From: Rhizobium sp. L51/94
GTDB lineage: Bacteria; Pseudomonadota; Alphaproteobacteria; Rhizobiales; Rhizobiaceae
DNA: 64,000 bases
Assembly: GCF_019355555.1 (NCBI RefSeq)
Contig: NZ_CP072141.1
Location: forward strand, 2,970,001-3,034,000
Reading direction: 5' to 3'
The notes beneath the pieces were generated by a model. That model was not told where the DNA came from and did no database searches. It worked only from the letters and a program-made list of their open reading frames with translations. Shown in pieces: positions 44,918 to 53,019 of the stretch. A program made the translations under genes and the position numbers. The first letter of the stretch is position 1; every line of letters begins with the position of its first letter.

Positions 44918-45763
44918 ATGAGCGATGCCATCCCGTCGATTAGCTTTCCCTCCGGCATCAGCGTTCCAGCCCTTGGCCAGGGCACCTGGAACATGGGCGA
45001 CGATGCCTCCGGGGCGAAGACGGAGATCGAAAGCCTCCAGGTCGGCATCGACCTCGGCATGACGATGATCGATACTGCCGAGATGTATGGCGAAGGCGCC
45101 TCGGAACGGCTTGTCGGCAAGGCAATCGAAGGTCGTCGCGACGAGGTTTTCCTTGTCAGCAAGGTCTATCCGCACAATGCCAGCAGCGAGGGCACGATCA
45201 AAGCTTGCGAGCGCAGCCTGCAACGATTAGGAACCGACCGGCTCGACCTCTACTTGCTGCATTGGCGCGGCAGCTACCCGCTGGCAGAGACAGTCGACGC
45301 CTTCGAGCGGCTGAAGGCTGCCGGCAAGATCCGCGCCTGGGGCGTCTCGAATTTCGATGTCAATGACATGGAGGAACTGTTGCGGGTGCCGTCTGGCCGA
45401 AACGTCGCCACAAACCAGGTGCTCTACAATCTCGGCCGGCGTGGAATAGAATTCGACCTGCTGCCGTGGTGCCACGACCGAAATATTCCAGTGATGGCCT
45501 ATTCGCCTATCGAGCAAGGCCGGCTGACGCGTCACCCGACGCTCGTCCAGCTTGCCAAGGCCTATCAGGCAACGCCTGCCCAGGTCGCACTTGCCTTCGT
45601 GCTCAGGCGCGACGGCGTTTTCGCGATTCCGAAGACGTCCCAGCCGGCGCGCACCAGGGAAAACCGGCAGGCAGTGTCGCTCGACATTTCGAATGAGGAC
45701 TGGGCAGCCCTAGACGCAGCCTTTCCGCCTCCGCAGAGGAAAACACCGCTGGAGATGCTCTGA
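44918..45763 (+). CDS. Aldo/keto reductase
   Basis: A 281-residue NADPH-dependent aldo/keto reductase of the YeaE/DKG-reductase group: [22 protein letters not shown] with catalytic Asp and Tyr, KVYPHNAS with Lys, [11 protein letters not shown] with His, and [13 protein letters not shown] for the cofactor. It reduces small carbonyl compounds such as methylglyoxal. ATG 44918 chosen; a reading from 44789 has no site and adds unrelated sequence. Confidence 0.92.
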   Translation: MSDAIPSISFPSGISVPALGQGTWNMGDDASGAKTEIESLQVGIDLGMTMIDTAEMYGEGASERLVGKAIEGRRDEVFLVSKVYPHNASSEGTIKACERSLQRLGTDRLDLYLLHWRGSYPLAETVDAFERLKAAGKIRAWGVSNFDVNDMEELLRVPSGRNVATNQVLYNLGRRGIEFDLLPWCHDRNIPVMAYSPIEQGRLTRHPTLVQLAKAYQATPAQVALAFVLRRDGVFAIPKTSQPARTRENRQAVSLDISNEDWAALDAAFPPPQRKTPLEML

Positions 45764-45790
45764 TCTCCAGCGGCACCGCGTGATTGCAGC

Positions 45791-46363
45791 TTACATGCCT
45801 TGCGGGCCGCGGTTCATTGCCGCGATGCCCGTGCGGCATACCTCGACCAGGCCGAGAGGCCGCATGATGGCGACGAACTGGTCGATCTTCGAGGATTTGC
45901 CGGTGATTTCCAGAATGAAATGTTCGACGGTGGCATCGACCACCTTGGCGTGGAAAGCGTCGGCCAGCCGCAGCGTCTCGGCCCGCGTCTCGCCGGTACC
46001 GGTGATCTTTATCAGGGCCACTTCGCGCTCGATCGGCCGTTCCTGGCCGAGTTCGCGGGCCCGTACCGTCAGGTCGACAACCCGGTGAACGGGAATGATA
46101 CGCTCCAGCTGCGCCTTGATCTGCTCCAGCACCTGTGGCGTCCCGCGGGTCACGATGGTGATGCGTGACAGATGCGCCTGATGTTCGGTTTCCGACACGG
46201 TCAGGCTCTCGATGTTATAGCCGCGACCGGAAAAAAGACCGATGACGCGAGCAAGCGTGCCCGGCTCGTTATCGACCAGAACCGAAAGCGTGTGGTTCTC
46301 GGCCGTCGCAGTTTCCGGCGAAATGAAATAGGCGGAGCCGGTCGGTTGAAGGTGTGCATTCAT
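45791..46363 (-). CDS. ilvH: Acetolactate synthase small subunit
   Basis: A 190-residue regulatory subunit with an N-terminal ACT domain (HTLSVLVDNEPGTLARVIGLFSGRGYNIESL) that binds the feedback inhibitor valine, and a C-terminal domain (ERIIPVHRVVDL, FILEITGK). It activates the catalytic subunit IlvI and makes it valine sensitive. It lies 80 bases after ilvI on the same strand. Confidence 0.97.
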   Translation of the reverse strand: MNAHLQPTGSAYFISPETATAENHTLSVLVDNEPGTLARVIGLFSGRGYNIESLTVSETEHQAHLSRITIVTRGTPQVLEQIKAQLERIIPVHRVVDLTVRARELGQERPIEREVALIKITGTGETRAETLRLADAFHAKVVDATVEHFILEITGKSSKIDQFVAIMRPLGLVEVCRTGIAAMNRGPQGM

Positions 46364-46443
46364 GATCTTGGGTCCGTTTCCTCAGATATTTGTTCAACGC
46401 CATGCATGATTGGAGGCGCGTCCACCGCGCCTCCGCGTCGCGA

Positions 46444-48237
46444 TCAAACCAGCGCGCGCCCCTTGGCGTCGATGGCGTTGGCGACGGCCTCATCGGTGGC
46501 TTCGTCCGGCAGCAGCATCTCGTTGTGTGCCTTGCCCGACGGGATCATCGGGAAGCAGTTGGCGAGATTGGCAACGCGGCAGTCGACGATGACGGGACGC
46601 CTGACGTCGATCATTTCCTGGATCGTCGCATCGAGATCGCCGGGTTTTTCGACGCGCAGGCCGACACCGCCATAGGCATCCGCAAGCTTGACGAAGTCAG
46701 GCATCGCCTCCGTGTAGGAGTTCGACAGGCGGTTACCATGCAGCAGTTGCTGCCACTGGCGAACCATGCCCATGTACTGGTTGTTGAGGATGAAGATCTT
46801 GATCGGCGCATCGTGCTGCACCGCCGCCGACATCTCCTGGATACACATCTGGATCGAGGCATCGCCGGCGATGTCGATGACCAGCGCATCCGGATGGGCG
46901 ATCTGGACGCCGAGAGCTGCCGGCAGGCCGTAGCCCATGGTGCCGAGGCCGCCTGAAGTCATCCAGCGGTTCGGCTCCTCGAAGCCATAGAACTGGGCCG
47001 CCCACATCTGATGCTGGCCGACTTCGGTCGTGATGTAGGTGTCGCGATGCTTCGTCAGCTCATAGAGCCGCTGGATCGCATATTGCGGCATGATGACATC
47101 GTCGCTCATCTTGTAGGCGAAGGAATTGCGCGCCCGCCAGCGGTTGATGTCGTCCCACCACGCGGAGAGCTGGCCGGGCTCCTGCTTCTTGGGCAGGGCA
47201 CGCCACAGGCGGACCATGTCTTCTAGGACATTGCCGACGTCGCCGACGATGCCGATGTCGACATGAACGGTCTTGTTGATCGAAGACGGATCGATATCGA
47301 TGTGGATCTTCTTCGAATTCGGCGCAAAGGCGTTCAGGCGACCGGTGATGCGGTCGTCGAAACGGGCACCGATGCAGACCATGACGTCACAGTCGTGCAT
47401 CGCCATGTTGGCCTCGTAGGAGCCATGCATGCCGAGCATTTTCAGCCAGTTCTTGCCGGAAGCTGGATACGAGCCGAGACCCATCAGCGTCGATGTGATG
47501 GGGAAATTGGTCAGCTCGACCAGCTCGCGCAGCAATCTGGAGGCTTCCGGACCGGCATTGACGACGCCGCCGCCCGAATAGATGACGGGACGGCGGGCAG
47601 TCGCCATCAGCTCGATAGCCTGCTTGACGCGGTTGATGTCGCCCTGGACCTGTGGCTGGTAGCTCTTCTGGACTGCATGCGCTTCCGGCGGCGTATAAGT
47701 GCCGGTGGCGAACTGAACGTCCTTGGGGATGTCGACGACGACGGGGCCCGGACGGCCGGTCTGGGCGATCCGAAAGGCTTCGTGAATGACGGCCGCAAGC
47801 TTGTTGACGTCCTTGACCAGCCAGTTGTGCTTGGTGCAAGGCCGGGTAATGCCGACCGTGTCGCATTCCTGGAAAGCATCGGAGCCGATCAGCGTCGTCG
47901 GAACCTGGCCGGTCAGGCAGACGAGCGGGATCGAATCCATCAGCGCATCCTGCAGCGGCGTGACAGCGTTGGTGGCGCCGGGGCCGGAGGTCACCAGCAT
48001 GACGCCGACTTTGCCGGTCGAGCGCGCATAGCCCTCGGCCGCGTGTCCGGCGCCCTGCTCGTGGCGGACGAGGATGTGCTTGATATCGTCCTGCTGGAAG
48101 ATCTCGTCGTAGATCGGCAGGATTGCGCCGCCCGGATAGCCGAAAATATGCTCGACGCCATTGTCCTTGAGCGCCCGCAGGACGATTTCTGCGCCGGTCA
48201 TCCTGTTATCGCTGATCTGCTTGTCTGTGCCCGTCAT
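46444..48237 (-). CDS. ilvI: Acetolactate synthase large subunit
   Basis: A 597-residue thiamine-diphosphate enzyme making acetolactate and acetohydroxybutyrate, the first common step of valine and isoleucine synthesis. Motifs: FGYPGGAILP with VRHEQGAGHAAEGYAR (catalytic Glu), FAD region and the ThDP motif IAGDASIQMCIQEM ending NNQ. ATG 48237 fits; the upstream TTG at 48243 is an alternative. Transcription is preceded by a leader peptide and terminator, described separately. Confidence 0.97.
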   Translation of the reverse strand: MTGTDKQISDNRMTGAEIVLRALKDNGVEHIFGYPGGAILPIYDEIFQQDDIKHILVRHEQGAGHAAEGYARSTGKVGVMLVTSGPGATNAVTPLQDALMDSIPLVCLTGQVPTTLIGSDAFQECDTVGITRPCTKHNWLVKDVNKLAAVIHEAFRIAQTGRPGPVVVDIPKDVQFATGTYTPPEAHAVQKSYQPQVQGDINRVKQAIELMATARRPVIYSGGGVVNAGPEASRLLRELVELTNFPITSTLMGLGSYPASGKNWLKMLGMHGSYEANMAMHDCDVMVCIGARFDDRITGRLNAFAPNSKKIHIDIDPSSINKTVHVDIGIVGDVGNVLEDMVRLWRALPKKQEPGQLSAWWDDINRWRARNSFAYKMSDDVIMPQYAIQRLYELTKHRDTYITTEVGQHQMWAAQFYGFEEPNRWMTSGGLGTMGYGLPAALGVQIAHPDALVIDIAGDASIQMCIQEMSAAVQHDAPIKIFILNNQYMGMVRQWQQLLHGNRLSNSYTEAMPDFVKLADAYGGVGLRVEKPGDLDATIQEMIDVRRPVIVDCRVANLANCFPMIPSGKAHNEMLLPDEATDEAVANAIDAKGRALV

Positions 48238-48295
48238 TGCCAAGTTCCGTTGCCTGCTTGAGTATTCTGGAAGCGCGACGCCCGATTTCGGGCAT

Positions 48296-48376
48296 AAAAA
48301 AAGGCTCCTTCGGGAGCCTGTTGTCTAGCGCATGGGTGGCTATCGCCGGATGGTTACACCATCCTGCCCATGCGCT
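48296..48376 (-). promoter_or_regulatory. Transcription attenuator of ilvIH
   Basis: On the minus strand the leader peptide end overlaps a 10-bp stem (48376-48367 with 48336-48327), enclosing a GGATGGT/ACCATCC hairpin (48364-48348). It is followed by a perfect intrinsic terminator: AGGCTCC-CGAA-GGAGCCT (48319-48302) and a T run (to 48296), 59 bases before the ilvI ATG. The order peptide, pause stem, terminator is that of amino-acid attenuators. Confidence 0.8.
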
Positions 48377-48410
48377 GTCCCACCACAATAAGAGTTGTCG
48401 CTATGTTCAT
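48354..48410 (-). CDS. ilvI leader peptide, 18 aa
   Basis: Minus strand ATG at 48410 to TAA at 48354-48356, encoding MNIATTLIVVGQRMGRMV. Within the first ten codons are Ile, Leu, Ile, Val, Val plus two Thr, the branched-chain control residues expected of an ilv leader. Ribosome stalling there in low charged tRNA would favour read-through of the terminator downstream. Ribosome binding site is weak, and the peptide has not been observed. Confidence 0.75.
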   Translation of the reverse strand: MNIATTLIVVGQRMGRMV

Positions 48411-48560
48411 GACCGGAATTGATAGACAGAAAATTTCGTAGCGTCAACGCTTTGGGCAATAAAAAGTCAATGCACGAAAGGTCAGCTGAAAAAACAAGCA
48501 CTTCGACAGGACTTTGTTAAGCGGATAACCCTATGCTCGGCCGATATCAGGAGCACCCGG

Positions 48561-50603
48561 TTGCTAAACAACGATTTGCAGACGTCAGGCAAAGCGGGCG
48601 AACATGACCGCCGCGACAACCTCACCCCCGGGAACCGCTTTCTTGGCCGCGTCGTCGCATGCAGCGGAGCTCGTGTCACGATCGCCGCAACCGCAGAGGC
48701 GGGCGGCACCGATCTCACAGAACTCTGGTCCGTCGGACGGCTGATCTCCATCAGCGTCGAGGGCAACCGCGTCGCCGCGCTGGTCTACTCCATGGACACC
48801 GGCAACATGGCCTGGGGTGAAGGTGAGGACAACCAGTTCCGAATTGAAGCCGAGTTGCTGGGCGAAGTGCGCGTCGATGCCGATGGCCGCGAAGAATTCT
48901 CCTCCGGCATTTCCCGCTATCCTCATCTCGGCGCCGTCGCCCATCGTATTCGCGCTCGCGACCTGATGCGCATCTATGACGCCGGCCAGGAAAGCAGCTG
49001 CGTCATCGGCAAGTTGACGCAGGACGAAACGATCGACGCCGCCATCCACATACCCTCCATGCTCTCGAAGCACTTCGCCGTTGTCGGCTCGACCGGCGTC
49101 GGCAAATCGACGGCGGTATCGCTGCTGCTGCACAAGGCCATTGCGTCCGATCCGAAATTGCGGGTGCTGATCCTCGATCCCCACAACGAATTTGCCGCCG
49201 CTTTTCCCGACCATTCCGTCGTCGTCGATACCGATACGCTCGACCTGCCCTTCTGGCTGATGCGGCTGGAGGAGTTTGCCGAGGTCATCTTCCGGGGCCG
49301 CCCGCCCGTGGCTGAAGAACTCGATATGCTGCGCGATATCATTCCGGATGCGAAGCGCGCCTTTCGGGGCAACGATTCGACGCTGATGCGCCGCCAGACC
49401 GAAAAAAGCTCGATGACGGCAGACACGCCCGTTCCTTACCGGATGGCCGATCTTCTCGCGCTGATCGACGAGCGCATTGGCAAGCTCGAGGGACGGCAGG
49501 AGAAGCCGCATCTTCGCTCGCTGAAAATCCGCGTCATCTCGGCGATCAACGATCCGCGCTATCACTTCATGTTCTCCAACAACACGATCAGCGACACGAT
49601 CATGGAGACCATCGCGGAAATCTTCCGGATCCCGGGCGACGACCGGCCTATCTGCACGTTTCAATTGTCGGGAATTCCCTCGGAAGTCGTCAATTCCGTC
49701 GCCTCGGTCCTCTGCCGCATGGCATTCGAAATCGCGCTCTGGAGCGAGGGTGGCATTCACATGCTGGTTGTCTGCGAAGAAGCCCATCGCTACATTCCAG
49801 CCGATCCCAATCTCGGTTTTGTGCCCACCCGGCAGGCCATATCGCGGATAGCCAAGGAAGGGCGGAAATACGGCGTTTCCCTCGGCATCATCACGCAGCG
49901 CCCCGGCGAACTCGACCAGACGATCCTGTCGCAGTGCTCGACGCTGTTTGCCATGCGCCTTGCCAACGACCGCGACCAGGAGATCATCCGCTCCGCCATT
50001 CCGAACTCGTCCATCTCCACCACCAGCTTCCTGTCGTCGATCGGCAATGGCGAGGCTATCGCTTTCGGCGAGGCGATTGCCGTGCCGATGCGCATGCGCT
50101 TTACCAGGGTGGCGGACAATCTCATTCCGAAAGCCAACGGCCTTGCCGAACGGGCCGACGACGTGACCCCGGACACGGTCGATTTGCGCAATATCGTCAG
50201 CCGCATGCGCTCGATCTCCGGACCGGACATATCGGCGTTCCAGCAGGCCTATTCGACGGGCAGCAGCAGGACCGGCGAAGACGAGATCGAGCCGGAAGTA
50301 GCTTCGGTGCGCCACCTGTCCGAGGAAACACCACGACCCGTGCCTTTGGGTCCCGTATCGGTCGAGGCCTACAGGTCCGACATGCTGCCTCGCCCCGGCG
50401 AGCCTGCCGCCGGCCTCGCCATGCCTCCGCAGACCTCGATCGACAGCAAGCTTGCCGAATTGCGCCGCGAATACAGGCGCGATGATGCCAGCCGGGCAAA
50501 CCCTACGCAGGACACCGGCGCATCTCCGCGCCGCGATCAGGCTTCGTCGATGCGTGACAGTCTTATCAGGAAGCCGCTGGGGTCGCTGTTCAGCAGGGAT
50601 TAA
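48561..50603 (+). CDS. HerA-like ATPase / DUF87 DNA-translocase family protein
   Basis: A 680-residue ATPase. The N-terminal 140 residues form a HAS-barrel-like region, then the FtsK/HerA-type core: Walker A GSTGVGKST, VLILDPHNEF, VVCEEAHRYIP (Walker B) and the arginine-finger region ITQRPGEL. The C-terminal 150 residues are proline- and acid-rich and disordered-looking. HerA proteins are hexameric DNA pumps, usually with the NurA nuclease; none is adjacent here. Start codon TTG 48561 with AGGAG at 7-base spacing. Divergent from ilvI. Confidence 0.85.
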   Translation: MLNNDLQTSGKAGEHDRRDNLTPGNRFLGRVVACSGARVTIAATAEAGGTDLTELWSVGRLISISVEGNRVAALVYSMDTGNMAWGEGEDNQFRIEAELLGEVRVDADGREEFSSGISRYPHLGAVAHRIRARDLMRIYDAGQESSCVIGKLTQDETIDAAIHIPSMLSKHFAVVGSTGVGKSTAVSLLLHKAIASDPKLRVLILDPHNEFAAAFPDHSVVVDTDTLDLPFWLMRLEEFAEVIFRGRPPVAEELDMLRDIIPDAKRAFRGNDSTLMRRQTEKSSMTADTPVPYRMADLLALIDERIGKLEGRQEKPHLRSLKIRVISAINDPRYHFMFSNNTISDTIMETIAEIFRIPGDDRPICTFQLSGIPSEVVNSVASVLCRMAFEIALWSEGGIHMLVVCEEAHRYIPADPNLGFVPTRQAISRIAKEGRKYGVSLGIITQRPGELDQTILSQCSTLFAMRLANDRDQEIIRSAIPNSSISTTSFLSSIGNGEAIAFGEAIAVPMRMRFTRVADNLIPKANGLAERADDVTPDTVDLRNIVSRMRSISGPDISAFQQAYSTGSSRTGEDEIEPEVASVRHLSEETPRPVPLGPVSVEAYRSDMLPRPGEPAAGLAMPPQTSIDSKLAELRREYRRDDASRANPTQDTGASPRRDQASSMRDSLIRKPLGSLFSRD

Positions 50604-50615
50604 CGCCCGCCGACT

Positions 50616-51506
50616 TCAGCCGATCCGCTCCCAGCTTTCATCCATCTGGTTGCGAAACCAGGTCATCTGCCGCTTCGCATATTGCCGGGTCGCAGCCGAA
50701 CCGAGTTCGATGACCTCCTCGCGCCCGATTTCGCCGCGTAACATCGCCGCAATCTGCGAGACGCCGATAGCCTTCATGATGGGCTGCTGCTGCGAAAGGC
50801 CGAGCGCCAGCAGATCGGCTACCTCTTTCTCCGCACCATCAGCAAGCATCGCCTCGAACCGGCGGTCGATGCGCGCGTGCAGCAACTGCCGCTCGGGCAG
50901 TACGACGATCTTGCGGGCACGGGCGGGGTCGATGATGACCGGTCCGGCAAGCCCCTGTAGCGCGGCAAGCGACTGGCCTGTTGCCAGTTTCACTTCGAGC
51001 GCCCTGACGATGCGCTGCCCGTCCTGCGGCTTGAGGGTAGCCGCCATCGCCGGGTCGCGCTGCGCCAGTTCGCGGTAGAGCGGTTCCGCCCCCTCCTCGA
51101 TCAGCCGCTGGCGCAGACCCTCACGAAGTTCGGCCGGGATTTCCGGCATAGGAGAAAGTCCGCCCGTCAAAGCCTTGAAATAGAGCCCGGTTCCGCCGAC
51201 GATGACCGGCATGCGGCGCTCCCGGCGGAGTTCTGCCAAAAGCTCCGAAATCTGCCTCAGCCACATCCCGGTCGAATAGGCATCCCTCGCCGGGACGTGG
51301 CCGTAGAGATGGTGGGGAATGCCCTTCGTATCCTCGATGGAAGGGCGCGCGGTGAGGATCCGCAGCGTGTCGTAGACCTGCATGCTGTCGGCATTGATCA
51401 CCACGCCGTCGTGCAGGCTGGCAAGCTCCACGGCCATGCCGGACTTGCCGCTGGCGGTCGGCCCGGTTATCAGGATCGCGTCGATGTCGTTCACAGGGTT
51501 TCCCAT
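50616..51506 (-). CDS. miaA: tRNA dimethylallyltransferase
   Basis: A 296-residue enzyme that adds a dimethylallyl group to adenosine 37 of tRNAs reading U-starting codons. Motifs: AILITGPTASGKSGMAVELA (P-loop), INADSMQVYDTLRILTARPS, IPHHLYGHV and VGGTGLYFKALTGG. ATG 51506 has GAAGG at 5-base spacing; ATG 51509 and GTG 51494 are alternatives. The start lies one base from the serB start on the opposite strand. Confidence 0.95.
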   Translation of the reverse strand: MGNPVNDIDAILITGPTASGKSGMAVELASLHDGVVINADSMQVYDTLRILTARPSIEDTKGIPHHLYGHVPARDAYSTGMWLRQISELLAELRRERRMPVIVGGTGLYFKALTGGLSPMPEIPAELREGLRQRLIEEGAEPLYRELAQRDPAMAATLKPQDGQRIVRALEVKLATGQSLAALQGLAGPVIIDPARARKIVVLPERQLLHARIDRRFEAMLADGAEKEVADLLALGLSQQQPIMKAIGVSQIAAMLRGEIGREEVIELGSAATRQYAKRQMTWFRNQMDESWERIG

Positions 51507-51507
51507 C

Positions 51508-52398
51508 ATGGCCTTCGTTGCCACGCTTATTGCCAATCCGTCAAACCCCGTTCTCGTCTCGCGCCTCGCGGAACAGGCGGCCGATGCGGTGAAAGCATCG
51601 GGATTGTACTGGCTGGCGGATGGCATAGCCTGCGACATCGCCCTCCGGGACGGCACCAACCTGCAGGCGGCCGAGACAAGCCTCAGGACCGTACTAGGCA
51701 GCGCACCCATCGATCTCGTCATCCAGGATGCCGAGACCCGACGCAAGAAGCTGCTGGTGGCCGACATGGATTCAACGATAATCGCCCAGGAATGCATCGA
51801 CGAGCTGGCAGCCGAAGTCGGCCTGAAGGATCAGGTCGCAGCCATCACTGCGCAGGCCATGAACGGCGAGATCGATTTCGAACCCGCCCTGCGCGCCCGC
51901 GTCGCGCTGTTGAAAGGCCTGCCAATCTCGGTCGTCGACGAAGTGATCGCCAGGCGCATCACCATGACACCAGGAGGCCCGCAACTGATCGCCACCATGA
52001 AGGCGAAGGGCTTCTACACCGCGCTCGTCTCGGGCGGGTTCACAGTCTTCACCAGCCGCATCGGCGCTACTCTCGGCTTTAATGAAGACCGCGCCAACGT
52101 GCTGCTGGAAGACAATGGCGTGCTCACCGGCTTCGTCGCCGAGCCGATCCTCGGCAGGCAGGCGAAGGTCGATGCCCTCACCGAAATCGCGGCCACCCTC
52201 GGCATCTCCACCGAGGACGCGATTGCGGTCGGCGACGGAGCCAACGATCTCGGCATGCTGGAGCTCGCCGGCTCCGGCGTCGCCCTGCATGCAAAACCCG
52301 CCGTCGCGGCTGAAGCAAAAATGCGCATAGACCACGCCGACCTCACCGCGCTCCTCTATATCCAGGGCTACCGCAAAACGGATTTTGTCGACGCCTGA
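51508..52398 (+). CDS. serB: Phosphoserine phosphatase
   Basis: A 296-residue HAD phosphatase for the last step of serine synthesis. Catalytic DMDST (VADMDSTIIAQECIDELA), the motif II Ser (ALVSGGFTVF), motif III Lys and the GDGANDLGML motif IV are all present. An N-terminal ACT-like regulatory half precedes it. ATG 51508 diverges directly from the miaA start. Frame is open further upstream to 51382 but inside miaA. Confidence 0.95.
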   Translation: MAFVATLIANPSNPVLVSRLAEQAADAVKASGLYWLADGIACDIALRDGTNLQAAETSLRTVLGSAPIDLVIQDAETRRKKLLVADMDSTIIAQECIDELAAEVGLKDQVAAITAQAMNGEIDFEPALRARVALLKGLPISVVDEVIARRITMTPGGPQLIATMKAKGFYTALVSGGFTVFTSRIGATLGFNEDRANVLLEDNGVLTGFVAEPILGRQAKVDALTEIAATLGISTEDAIAVGDGANDLGMLELAGSGVALHAKPAVAAEAKMRIDHADLTALLYIQGYRKTDFVDA

Positions 52399-52446
52399 AT
52401 CTCCAAACGCATTTCGAGGCTTCAAGAGACGGATGGAACTTTGGCC

Positions 52447-53016
52447 ATGATCATTCTCGAAACCGACCGCCTCATCGTTCGCAACTGGCGCGAACCCGAC
52501 CGTGATCTTTTCTTCGAGATCAACTCCGACGAGACGGTCATGAAGTTCTTTCCCTTCTGCCGGGATCGGGCGAGCGCGGATGCTTTCTTCGACCATCTGA
52601 AGACCCTGATTGCGGAAACAGGCCTCGGCTTCTATGCGCTTGAAAGCAAGGCGACCGGCGAAACGATCGGCTTTTGCGGCCTTGCCCGCACCGACCTAGA
52701 ACCGTTCATTCCGCTTGGGACGGTGGAAATCGGCTGGCGTCTGCCGGTGCGCTTCTGGGGACAGGGTTTCATCAGCGAGGCGGCAACCGCCCTGCTCCGT
52801 CACGGCTTCGAGACCCTTGATCTCGACGAGATCGTTTCCTTCGCCGTCCACAACAACCACCGCTCGACGGCCGTGATGCGGCGCATCGGCATGCACCGGG
52901 ATATGAACGGCGACTTCGATCATCCCCGCATCCCCGACAGCAAGCCGGAGCTGAAGCATCACGTGCTCTACCGGTTGACGGCAGACCAGTGGCGCGACGC
53001 GGAGAGTGCGGCCTAA
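52447..53016 (+). CDS. GNAT-family N-acetyltransferase
   Basis: A 189-residue GNAT protein of the RimJ/RimL group: LETDRLIVRNW at the start, the acetyl-CoA region EIGWRLPVRFWGQGFISEAA and VHNNHRSTAVMRRIGM. It acetylates an unknown amine, possibly a protein N-terminus. ATG 52447 preferred over the TTG at 52441. It ends 3 bases before the stop of degP on the opposite strand. Confidence 0.9.
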   Translation: MIILETDRLIVRNWREPDRDLFFEINSDETVMKFFPFCRDRASADAFFDHLKTLIAETGLGFYALESKATGETIGFCGLARTDLEPFIPLGTVEIGWRLPVRFWGQGFISEAATALLRHGFETLDLDEIVSFAVHNNHRSTAVMRRIGMHRDMNGDFDHPRIPDSKPELKHHVLYRLTADQWRDAESAA

Positions 53017-53019
53017 GCC

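Noticed and set aside
48206..48388. 60-residue reading frame over the ilvI leader as a protein
   Set aside because: It spans the terminator hairpin and the ilvI start; the 18-residue leader in another frame explains the region better.
48585..50315. 576-codon open frame on the minus strand
   Set aside because: Antisense to the HerA-like ATPase, with Walker motifs on the plus strand.
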